A stretch of 64,000 nucleotides of DNA from Cellvibrio sp. KY-GH-1 (lineage in GTDB: Bacteria; Pseudomonadota; Gammaproteobacteria; Pseudomonadales; Cellvibrionaceae). This document shows positions 17,457-25,343 of the stretch, one piece after another. The notes under the pieces were generated by a model, which was given only the letters and a program-made list of their open reading frames with translations, did no database searches and was not told where the DNA came from. The DNA is taken from assembly GCF_008806975.1 (NCBI RefSeq), contig NZ_CP031728.1:4815501-4879500 (forward strand). Direction: 5' to 3'. Numbering within the stretch: the stretch's first letter is position 1; every line of letters begins with the position of its first letter. A program made the position numbers and the translations under genes.

Positions 17457-17633
17457 GGACTCCGCTATTTACTCCGGGGCACGCCGTGAATACGTCCATG
17501 TAGGCTTGTCGTCGACCGCCAGGCGGGCCTGTCAACAGGTAAACCTGTTGTCGTTCAGCTGCGCGCAAAACATGTTTTGCAAACGCTTGCTTCGCCCATG
17601 TCTCCGACAGTCCCGGAGTAAACACCGAACTCC
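17457..17633 (-). repeat. Dispersed structured repeat, copy A (177 bp)
   Basis: The element is bounded by 22-bp imperfect inverted repeats (17457-17478 and 17612-17633, 18 of 22 pairing). Read on the minus strand it contains TCGGAGACATGG and, further on, GTCGACGA followed by AGCCTACATGGACGTATT and CACGGCG. The same blocks occur in copy B at 59524-59627. Copy A has about 80 extra bases between the two blocks, including short hairpins (GCAAAACATGTTTTGC and ACAGGTTTACCTGT). It lies between the cytochrome-domain gene and the receptor gene. In one frame it reads as open and could be mistaken for an N-terminal extension of the receptor. Confidence 0.8.
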
Positions 17634-17665
17634 ATTTTTATCTCACTTGGATAATTGTGTGGATT

Positions 17666-20600
17666 TTATTCTTTAGGGAATTTATAGAGCGTGTAATACG
17701 CATCCATTTTTTCCACGGCATTTTTTTCAAATAATGTTGTTGTTTTTATCTGCGCATGGTAAATCCGCGCCGTCTGTTGTGGGTGTATCTTGGCTTGTTC
17801 CAATGTTGCCAAATCAATACGGATACTTTTACGATCTGCCGCGATGCTGATATTTTTAACCGCTTCCGGTTTTACATCCAACTCATCCGAACCATAATCC
17901 GGCGCGTCGCGGTACACCCAGGACTCCAACGTCAGCAGCGATCTTAGTTCATCTGCTGTTATTTTGCTGTCAATTGGCTGAGTGAATTCGATTGCAAAGC
18001 CGGTCGTTGTTGCCTGCAATTCAATGATTGCCGGGGCAATGTTTTTTCCATCCCAGATAATGCGTTGCAAACTGGCCACATGGCCGCCTTTTGCTTGCCA
18101 GCCGCGCCCGGTTTGACCGAGCAGCAAGCTGCCATCTTTCAAAAACAGCGGACGCATAACGCCGGATTCCAAACCATCAATAAAGGGCATTACGCTGCCT
18201 TGCTCAACGCCATCCACATTTTGCACCGCAATGCGCAGCAAATTGGATTGGGTTTGATCGCCCATTAGCATTTGGTGGGTGAAGGGGCCAAATTTTCCTT
18301 TGGTCGTATCCCACGCGGGATTGCCGGGTGAGTTGGCGACGCGATTGTGCGGCAACAAAATAATTGGCTGGGTGCGCGTGTTTTGCACCTTGCTCCAGGC
18401 AATCTCGGGCGAGTCCGGTGTCATGCCTGGCAAATCCACCAGGCTCGATGGATGGCCGTAGAATTTATTTTGTTCAATCACAAATATTTTCGAGGTGCCC
18501 ATAAACTCGCCCTGGTTATCCGAGTACCAGATGCGACCATCGGGCGCAGTACCCAAACCAGCAGGGCTGCGTAAACCATTCGCCCAGGGCGTAAATTTTC
18601 CGTTGGGTTTAACGCGAATATTCCATCCCGCCAAGCCACCGGCACTGCCCATGTATTTGCCATCCGCTTTGTACGTGGAGCCGTCGTTACCATCGGCGAG
18701 GTTGATGCTGATGTAATAGGCGCCATCACCGCCGCGCACCGGGCCGTGCATGTAAGAGTGGTAATTGCCGTGGTAGGAGTGGGCATCAAACAGTGTTTCA
18801 TAAGTATCGGCGATACCATCGCCGTTAGTGTCTTTAATGCGGGTTAATTCGGCCTTTTGTCCAGCGATGACTTGCAGGCCCTTTTTATCTTCTACCAACA
18901 GTCCCAGACTATCGAAAGTGCCTTCGGCGAATAATTGCCATTCCCCTTTTACCATACGCCAGATACCGGCGGTACGCGTTGCAATCACGGTGGTGTTGTT
19001 TGGCGTGAGTGCGAGGCCCAAGGCTTCAAATAATTGTTCGCGGCCGTAATTATCTTTGGGTGGGTAATAGCTTTCGATGCGGTAACCTGCCGGTAAATCT
19101 GCCTTGGATTCGGTAATTTTTATCGGTTGCTTGCGATAATTAAACGTCGATTTTTTCGCGTGCCATGCGTTGGCTGCAACTTGCATCCTGGCGGTGAGTG
19201 TTGCCTGTTTACTGCCGGCGGGTAAGATCCATTGGTTGTTGGCAATTTCACCTTTATCTACGGCGGCGTTTTGTAGCAGCTGCGGGTTAAGTGAAAATTG
19301 CTGGGCGACTTTTATCTCGCCACTCAGATGAATAGCCACTTCACCGTTTGCATTGATGCGCGTCTGGACTTTTAGTGTGTTTTTACCCACGCGATAATTA
19401 AAGGTTGGCAGTTCCTGTTTTTGTTTGGAGTTGCGTGTGTAGCCTAAAAATTGTGCGTCCATAGCGGCAACGCGCGGCAGGTGATCTTCTTTGCTGTAGA
19501 GCGATGCTTTCGCCGTTTCCGGATCGCCAAATTTTGCATCTTTAAATGAAAAATCAATCACCTTGCCTTGTGCGTTTAAAGGCGCTAATAAAAATTCATT
19601 GTTGCCGAAATTAATTTCGCGGCTTTCGTAACCCATCTTTAAACCTTTTCCGCCGCGATTTAAAAATTCGCCACTCATGTCCAGGAATCCGCCCTGCCAG
19701 ATTTTGGTAATGGCCAGCAGACGCGGATCAAACGAATAGTTAATTCCCCAGGGAGTACCCACGTGAATCGCACGACCGGAAACACCAGCCATAGGGCCGC
19801 GCTGAATGCGCACTTCATCATCCACCAATAATTGCAAACGATCTGCAATCGGGTCGTATTCTGCCGCGCCGCTTTGCGCGAGCAGTTTTACTGCGGGGCC
19901 TTGCTCAAAAGGTTCATTGAGTGTGGAGAGGTAAGCGCCTATCGCATCAATTTGCACATCACTTAATGTTTGAGCGGAGAACGCCGGCATGATGGGCAAA
20001 AACGCTTCACCTTTTTTTGCACCCGATTCGGCAATCGCTAATTGCGAGCTTGGGTCGCGCAGGCTGCGGTGCAAATATTCTCGATTGGCTTTAATGGTAA
20101 AGCGATGGCCTTCACCACCTTCCACCACGGCGCGATCGCGCACTTCGCGTTTAAATAATGCGTAGAGGTTAGGGCCAGTACTGACACCCGCATCGTTTTT
20201 ACTGATCAGGTGGCAAGCATTGCACCCGACCGATTCAAACGTTTCTTTGCCTAACGCAACAAAATCCACCAGATCTTTTTGATTGGTTTCACCCCCGGAT
20301 TTTTCCGGCAAAATAATTTGACCAAAATCCGCGGGCAAAATAGTGAAATTGCGCAGCGCTAGTTGCCCCTGTTCAACCAGAATAGTGGTGGGGCCGCCTT
20401 GATCTTCCCAGCTCATGCTGGCGCCGGGGCTAACGCTGTCCATGATTTGGTTAATGGCAACGGGGTCGCCATTAATGCGCGCTTCCAGCAGTAAACTGTT
20501 TTGCGTTTTATTGCGCGCTTCGTCAAACCTCGGTGCGCGAAATTGCACGCTGAGTTGTGACCACTCATTATTTTTGTTGGGCAAATCGATGGCGTAGCGA

Positions 20601-20938
20601 CCGTGTAAAAACAATCTGGCTTTACTGCCTTCAGGTACCAAATATTCCAAGTGGATTAACGCATCGCTTAAATAGGCTTTGGTAACCAAGTGCGCGTTAT
20701 TTGCTGAACTGTTGCCAGATGAATTGTTGCCGGCCCGGCTCAGTACCAGAATATCGCCGTTTGCCGCGGCGTTAATTTGTAATTTGTTGCCGACCGCGCT
20801 CACTGCCGCTGCTGTTGTCCATTCTGCAGTGTCTTTGAACGCGAGTGCAGGGCTATTGGTATCGGCGAATACCATTGCAGGGAACGAAAAATACGCGAGT
20901 GCGATGACTGAAGCACGCAGCTGATGAGCAAAAGGCAT
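17666..20938 (-). CDS. Exported multidomain protein with c-type cytochrome (DUF6797-like)
   Basis: The 1090-residue protein starts with a signal peptide (cleavage after MVFA). Residues about 30-205 look like a DUF1080-type beta-sandwich (EYLVPEGSKARLFLHGRYAI). Residues about 221-345 form a c-type cytochrome with haem-binding CNACH (239-243) and a downstream Met-containing segment (FLPIMPAFSAQTLSD). The remainder resembles the propeller-like region of large haem proteins found in Planctomycetes and Verrucomicrobia. Taken with the neighbouring DUF1080 gene, an electron-transfer role in periplasmic sugar or 3-keto-sugar chemistry is plausible. The exact reaction is not known. The DUF1080 gene lies upstream across a terminator. 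Confidence 0.7.
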   Translation of the reverse strand: MPFAHQLRASVIALAYFSFPAMVFADTNSPALAFKDTAEWTTAAAVSAVGNKLQINAAANGDILVLSRAGNNSSGNSSANNAHLVTKAYLSDALIHLEYLVPEGSKARLFLHGRYAIDLPNKNNEWSQLSVQFRAPRFDEARNKTQNSLLLEARINGDPVAINQIMDSVSPGASMSWEDQGGPTTILVEQGQLALRNFTILPADFGQIILPEKSGGETNQKDLVDFVALGKETFESVGCNACHLISKNDAGVSTGPNLYALFKREVRDRAVVEGGEGHRFTIKANREYLHRSLRDPSSQLAIAESGAKKGEAFLPIMPAFSAQTLSDVQIDAIGAYLSTLNEPFEQGPAVKLLAQSGAAEYDPIADRLQLLVDDEVRIQRGPMAGVSGRAIHVGTPWGINYSFDPRLLAITKIWQGGFLDMSGEFLNRGGKGLKMGYESREINFGNNEFLLAPLNAQGKVIDFSFKDAKFGDPETAKASLYSKEDHLPRVAAMDAQFLGYTRNSKQKQELPTFNYRVGKNTLKVQTRINANGEVAIHLSGEIKVAQQFSLNPQLLQNAAVDKGEIANNQWILPAGSKQATLTARMQVAANAWHAKKSTFNYRKQPIKITESKADLPAGYRIESYYPPKDNYGREQLFEALGLALTPNNTTVIATRTAGIWRMVKGEWQLFAEGTFDSLGLLVEDKKGLQVIAGQKAELTRIKDTNGDGIADTYETLFDAHSYHGNYHSYMHGPVRGGDGAYYISINLADGNDGSTYKADGKYMGSAGGLAGWNIRVKPNGKFTPWANGLRSPAGLGTAPDGRIWYSDNQGEFMGTSKIFVIEQNKFYGHPSSLVDLPGMTPDSPEIAWSKVQNTRTQPIILLPHNRVANSPGNPAWDTTKGKFGPFTHQMLMGDQTQSNLLRIAVQNVDGVEQGSVMPFIDGLESGVMRPLFLKDGSLLLGQTGRGWQAKGGHVASLQRIIWDGKNIAPAIIELQATTTGFAIEFTQPIDSKITADELRSLLTLESWVYRDAPDYGSDELDVKPEAVKNISIAADRKSIRIDLATLEQAKIHPQQTARIYHAQIKTTTLFEKNAVEKMDAYYTLYKFPKE

Positions 20939-20964
20939 GATTGATTACCTGTTCTTTCTTTAAG

Positions 20965-20998
20965 AAAAAAGCGCCGCCGCTTTTGCAAGTGGCGGCGC
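20965..20998 (-). terminator. Rho-independent terminator between DUF1080 and cytochrome genes
   Basis: The stem GCGCCGCC / GGCGGCGC with a 12-base loop is followed on the minus strand by a T-run. It stands 50 bp after the DUF1080 stop and 27 bp before the next start codon, so the downstream gene is either separately transcribed or expressed by read-through. Confidence 0.85.
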
Positions 20999-21048
20999 GA
21001 AACAGTGACAGTTCAATAAAGCAAACCGTCAGCGGACAGAAACGGGAA

Positions 21049-21843
21049 TTAGAGTTTACGCACCCAGATATTGCGGAAGCTCACAGGGTTGCCGTGATCT
21101 TGCAAGCGAATGGGTGCACAGTCATGCGGTTTGTAAGAAGGTTTGCCAATCCATTCGGTCGCGCCCTGAATTGCAAAATGGTTTTGCACCAGTACACCGT
21201 TGTGCAGCACAGTTACATAACCGGGTGCGCTGAGTTTTTGTGCGCTATCAAATTTGGGTGCGGTAAAAATAATATCGTAGCTCTGCCATTCGCCCGGTGC
21301 GCGCGTGGCGTTCACGAGTGGAATGGATTGTTTGTACACAGAGCCGGCCTGGCCATTGGGATAAGTCTTGTTGTTGTAGGAATCCAGCACTTGCACTTCA
21401 TAGCGCTCTTGTAAAAACACACCGCTGTTATTGCGGCCCTGGCTCTCCAACACTTTGCCATCATCACCGGTAATTTTTGTCGGCGTCATCCACTCAATGT
21501 GCAATTGCACATCGCAAAACGATTCTTTGGTTTTGATATCGCCGGCTTTCGGTGTAACAGTTACCGCGTTGTTTGCGACAGTCCATTTGGCTTCACCACC
21601 TTCGGCGGCTTGCCACTGGGCTAAATTTTTTCCATCAAACAACACTATGGCATCGGAAGGTGCTGCGTTTGCGGGAGCTTGGATAACCGCAGGCACTGGC
21701 TCCCAGACTTCAGTTTCCTGGGCTAGCTGCCAGGGTTCTTTTTTTTCCGATGCAGTATCCGCTGCGTGAAGGTTTGCGCTGGCGATGGCTAATAAACCAA
21801 TGCACACGGGCAATGCACCGTGTCTGAAATTGACGTTAATCAT
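21049..21843 (-). CDS. DUF1080 protein (3-keto-disaccharide hydrolase family), exported
   Basis: The 264-residue protein has a signal peptide (cleavage after NLHA) and a single DUF1080 domain: IVLFDGKNLAQWQ at the start, DVQLHIEWMTP, GRNNSGVFLQERYEVQVLDS, and the final IRLQDHGNPVSFRNIWVR. The family is a concanavalin-like sandwich now linked to cleavage of 3-keto-glycosides. It should act in the periplasm. Its downstream neighbour repeats a similar fold fused to a cytochrome, which supports a joint pathway. The oxidoreductase that would make the 3-keto substrate is not obvious in the window. Confidence 0.85.
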   Translation of the reverse strand: MINVNFRHGALPVCIGLLAIASANLHAADTASEKKEPWQLAQETEVWEPVPAVIQAPANAAPSDAIVLFDGKNLAQWQAAEGGEAKWTVANNAVTVTPKAGDIKTKESFCDVQLHIEWMTPTKITGDDGKVLESQGRNNSGVFLQERYEVQVLDSYNNKTYPNGQAGSVYKQSIPLVNATRAPGEWQSYDIIFTAPKFDSAQKLSAPGYVTVLHNGVLVQNHFAIQGATEWIGKPSYKPHDCAPIRLQDHGNPVSFRNIWVRKL

Positions 21844-22046
21844 GGAGTGTGTTTTCCCGGGGCTTGTTGCTCTAGATGTTGCTGTAATTGTTATCTGTAA
21901 AAACTGTTTTAGTTATAGCGACTATTTGACTATCCAGCGAATGCTTTTACACAGCTTGATACAGAGACTGTGAGTGACTGCCACTCTTTAACATTGCTTT
22001 ACAGAAGGGGCGATTTTTTTGAGGGGATCTAATCAGGTGCGGTTCG

Positions 22047-22066
22047 GGGCTGCATATATGCAGCCC
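22047..22066. other. 20-bp perfect palindrome
   Basis: GGGCTGCATATATGCAGCCC is a perfect palindrome in the gap between the DUF1080 start and the L,D-transpeptidase stop. No T-run follows on the minus strand. It could be a weak terminator for the transpeptidase gene or a protein-binding site. Confidence 0.45.
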
Positions 22067-22108
22067 TTCTGAATGGATTTCCGGTCAATGACTGATAGAA
22101 ACGGAAAA

Positions 22109-22882
22109 TTATTGCGTAAAAGTGTTCTGTGCCAAGTGTTGGTTATGCGGGCAATTTAAATATTTGGAGGTGCTCAGCCAGTGTTTGTCCGGGTAGTAGG
22201 AAAACAAAAACTGATCGCCTTTGATAGTGTCGATCACTTTTTGTGCCACACCCTTACGCACCGCAGGGCAGCCGTGACTGCGCCCCAAATGGCCTAATTT
22301 TTGAGCCAACTTTAAATCCACATAATCGGCCCCGTGAAACACAATTTTGCGTTCCATGGCTAAATCGTTAAAACCGTTTTCCAATCCTTCCATGCGCAGG
22401 GAATAGCCATTGCCGCCCACATAGGTGTCTTTGGTGCGGAATAGACCGAGACTGGTCTGGTGGCTGCCCAAAGTATTGGAAAAGTTACGCGCGAAGTTTT
22501 TGCCTGTTTTCATGCCGTGGGCTACCAATTCGTGGAACAGTAGCTTGCCGCTCACCAAATCAAATACCCACAGGCGTGGTTTGGTAGAAACTAGCGAGTA
22601 ATCAATCAGGGTGAGGTTGCGCGCGGGAGCCATGCCATCGCTCAGGGCACAGTCCATCGCCGACAGGGCCATAGCGATGACTTTAGGGTTGGCAGTAGGC
22701 GCTGCGCGCAGCATTTTATTCAGCAACTGCTGATGGGGGGAAAGTTGTTTATAAACCACTGGTTTAAAAGGGTTGGTAAGCTTGCTATTGTCTGTCGAGG
22801 CAGCATGAGCTGGCGAAATAGTCGCTAAGGAAACGCTTAAACAGGCCGACAAGAAGAAGGCCTTGATAATCTGGTACCGCAT
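22109..22882 (-). CDS. Exported L,D-transpeptidase-like protein (YkuD_2 type)
   Basis: The 257-residue protein has a signal peptide (MRYQIIKAFF..., cleavage after AHA) and a C-terminal catalytic region with GRSHGCPAVRKG. Cys205 is the expected nucleophile and His203 its partner, matching the HGCxxV type of YkuD-like enzymes. Such proteins form or edit 3-3 peptide cross-links in peptidoglycan, or attach other molecules to it. The ATG at 22882 is preceded by GGGGA; a TTG at 22894 would add four residues. It is divergent from a second, larger L,D-transpeptidase. Confidence 0.83.
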   Translation of the reverse strand: MRYQIIKAFFLSACLSVSLATISPAHAASTDNSKLTNPFKPVVYKQLSPHQQLLNKMLRAAPTANPKVIAMALSAMDCALSDGMAPARNLTLIDYSLVSTKPRLWVFDLVSGKLLFHELVAHGMKTGKNFARNFSNTLGSHQTSLGLFRTKDTYVGGNGYSLRMEGLENGFNDLAMERKIVFHGADYVDLKLAQKLGHLGRSHGCPAVRKGVAQKVIDTIKGDQFLFSYYPDKHWLSTSKYLNCPHNQHLAQNTFTQ

Positions 22883-23257
22883 GTAAATCCCCAAGACGCC
22901 GGGTACCCTTTTATTTATCGATACTATTTGTTAACAGCAGTTTGTTAGCAGCAGTGCGAATATTGTCAGGGTAAAATTGTTGATGCAGCTACCTTGCTGG
23001 ATGGTTATCTGGTCATTCGGGCCAACCCGAAAGATTTTTATTAATTAAAACTCAATGTTTTTAGAATGCTAGCACTCTGGTTTGGGTGCAGCAAATAACA
23101 AAAGTTCCACAAAAAAAACTTTTCTATAGGCTTTTTGGCTATGGACTGCGCGTATTTTCGTCATTCGCGTTATCGAAAGGTAATAACAATGTCGATTTGG
23201 TAGCAATGGCTTAACAGGATGTATGTGAAAGATTCAGGCGTGCGGGAGCGCTGGTTT
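22883..23257. promoter_or_regulatory. Divergent upstream region of two L,D-transpeptidase genes
   Basis: The 375-bp region must hold promoters for both genes. It is AT-rich in places and contains near-repeats (TTTGTTAACAGCAG, GTTTGTTAGCAGCAG around 22928-22955). No convincing operator or RNA element was recognised. The last 39 bp are open in the frame of the downstream gene but are probably leader. Confidence 0.4.
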
Positions 23258-25162
23258 ATGCGGTTATCTGGTCGGGTTTGTTTAGCGGTTGTCACTCTAG
23301 GGATCTGGAGTTTGTTGTGGTTTGGCCCGGGCGCGGCGGCGGCGAGCGATAAAAAGCAGGCCGCCAAACCGGATTTTTCGGCACTGATGGCGCAAGAAAT
23401 AGAGGTGCGCATTGTGGCCTTGCAACTGGCCTTTGAAGGCGCAAATCCCAAGAGCGCCCATTTCCTGAACCAGGCGGTTAGTAGTTTCTATCATCAGCGC
23501 CAGTATCGGCCTGCGTGGAACAATAAGGCGCGTTTGAGTGAACTGATTGAGTCCATCGATGCCATGGCGGCGGATGGACTCAACCCGGATGATTACCAAA
23601 TTAACCAATTACGCAACGCGTTACCGTTGATTGGAGATGACTCACCCGAATCACTGGGTATGCGTGTTGACGACGAGTTGCGCGCAACGACCGCCTACCT
23701 GCGCGCGATTTATCATCTCTTCAATGGCAAGGTGGATCCCACTGGGCTCGACCCGCAGTGGAATTTTGAGCTGGAGGACCTGACTCAAACCAATCTTGCG
23801 TCGCAATTGCTAACGGCGGTTGATGAGGGCGGTATTGCCGAGTTGTTTACTAAAACCCGCCCGCAGCACCCAACTTACCTTAGTCTGGTGGCGGGCTTGA
23901 AACACTATCGCGAGTTAAATGCTGCTGGTGGCTGGCCTGCGCTGGCCGCCGGACCGACGCTCAAACCCTGCGCGATTGATCCCCAAGTGGCAGTGTTGCG
24001 TCAGCGTTTACAAGTAACAGGTGAGTACCAGGCCCCTGACGTGGATGAGGAAGAGAGTCGGGCGATCATCGCTGAGTGTCAGCGTCAGAACGCCTTGGCG
24101 GCAGCGGCTTCCAGCGCTGCAGCGGCGAGTTCGTCGGCAGCAGTTGCTGCGGATATGCTAGCGAGCGAAAACTTGGCAAGTGACGATGCCCTTGCCGGTG
24201 GACCTTCATCCTCAGAGGTATCATCCAGCGATACGGCGTCGAGCGTTGAATCTGCGGCTTCATCCAGCGCGGCGCCCGTTAATCCGGCCGAGGTGTTTGA
24301 TAATTACTTGGTGGAAGCGGTCAAAAAGTTTCAGCGCGATCAATACCTGGAAACGGACGGTGCTATTGGTCCGGCAACACGCGCTGCGCTGAATGTTTCT
24401 GCGCAAGCGCGCGTTGATCAAATCCGCGTGAATCTGGATCGCGCGCGTTGGCTGTTGCACAACATCCCGCCGGAAATGTTATTGGTGGATGTGGCCGGAT
24501 TTAAAATTACCTACTTCAAAGCCAATCAACCAATCTGGCGCTCGCGCGTGCAGGTGGGAATGTCTTATCGCACCAGTCCGATTTTTAAATCGGAAGTAAA
24601 TTACATAACGCTCAATCCAACCTGGACAATTCCGCCCACTATTTTGCGTAAAGATGTACTGCCCAAATTGCGCAAGGACTTAAGTTACCTGCGCGACAAC
24701 AAAATTCGTGTATTGGATAGCAGTGGCAAGGAATTGGATGCGGCCAAGATCGATTGGTTTAAGCCTGGCAATGTGACCCTGCGTCAGGACGCCGGCCCCC
24801 ACGCCGCGTTGGGGAAGGCGGTAATTCGTTTTCCCAACTCTCACTCGGTCTATCTGCACGATACTCCACACCAAAAATTGTTTAACAAAAGCCAGCGTGC
24901 ATTTAGTTCCGGTTGTATTCGTGTAGAGCGCGCGCTGGAATTGGTGGAGTTACTCCTGACAGAAACGCCTGGATGGGACAAGGCAGCTATTGATAAGTCC
25001 CTGGAAACTGGCAAGACCCGCAACGTGAATCTTGCCAAGCGCGTGCCTATATTGCTGGCTTATTGGACGGTCGACGCGGTGAGCGAAGACAGGATCGCGT
25101 TCAAGCCCGATATTTACGCGCGCGACGCACAGGTGTTGGAGGCGTTAAACCGAAACAATTGA
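23258..25162 (+). CDS. L,D-transpeptidase of the YcbB/LdtD type with Ser/Ala-rich linker
   Basis: The 634-residue exported enzyme has an N-terminal signal or membrane anchor, an LdtD-like scaffold region (YRPAWNNKARLSELIE, ADGLNPDDY), a peptidoglycan-binding helix set (EAVKKFQRDQYLETDGAIGPATRAALN) and a YkuD catalytic domain with SSGCIRVE; the nucleophile is Cys553. It should build meso-DAP 3-3 cross-links in the periplasm. About 80 residues rich in Ser and Ala are inserted just before the peptidoglycan-binding segment, which is unusual. The start at 23258 has GGGAG upstream; an ATG at 23219 is possible but its AGGA overlaps the start codon. A tubulin-like gene follows 180 bp later. Confidence 0.87.
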   Translation: MRLSGRVCLAVVTLGIWSLLWFGPGAAAASDKKQAAKPDFSALMAQEIEVRIVALQLAFEGANPKSAHFLNQAVSSFYHQRQYRPAWNNKARLSELIESIDAMAADGLNPDDYQINQLRNALPLIGDDSPESLGMRVDDELRATTAYLRAIYHLFNGKVDPTGLDPQWNFELEDLTQTNLASQLLTAVDEGGIAELFTKTRPQHPTYLSLVAGLKHYRELNAAGGWPALAAGPTLKPCAIDPQVAVLRQRLQVTGEYQAPDVDEEESRAIIAECQRQNALAAAASSAAAASSSAAVAADMLASENLASDDALAGGPSSSEVSSSDTASSVESAASSSAAPVNPAEVFDNYLVEAVKKFQRDQYLETDGAIGPATRAALNVSAQARVDQIRVNLDRARWLLHNIPPEMLLVDVAGFKITYFKANQPIWRSRVQVGMSYRTSPIFKSEVNYITLNPTWTIPPTILRKDVLPKLRKDLSYLRDNKIRVLDSSGKELDAAKIDWFKPGNVTLRQDAGPHAALGKAVIRFPNSHSVYLHDTPHQKLFNKSQRAFSSGCIRVERALELVELLLTETPGWDKAAIDKSLETGKTRNVNLAKRVPILLAYWTVDAVSEDRIAFKPDIYARDAQVLEALNRNN

Positions 25163-25343
25163 GTGGAAAACTCCCCAAACGGCGCTAAATGAGTCGAATT
25201 CGGTGACTTTTTGTACAGGCGCGGCATGCAAATTTGTATTTATGGCAAGTCGCGTCTAGCGTTAATAGGTGTTAAGACCATAAGCCGTATCTGGCACTTA
25301 CTCCTAAATTAATAGCTAAGGTTCACTAAGGACACCATCCATC

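Noticed and set aside
17407..17665. Cobalamin riboswitch upstream of the BtuB-like gene
   Set aside because: No B12-box-like sequence was seen. The structure there is explained by the inverted-repeat element shared with 59524-59627.
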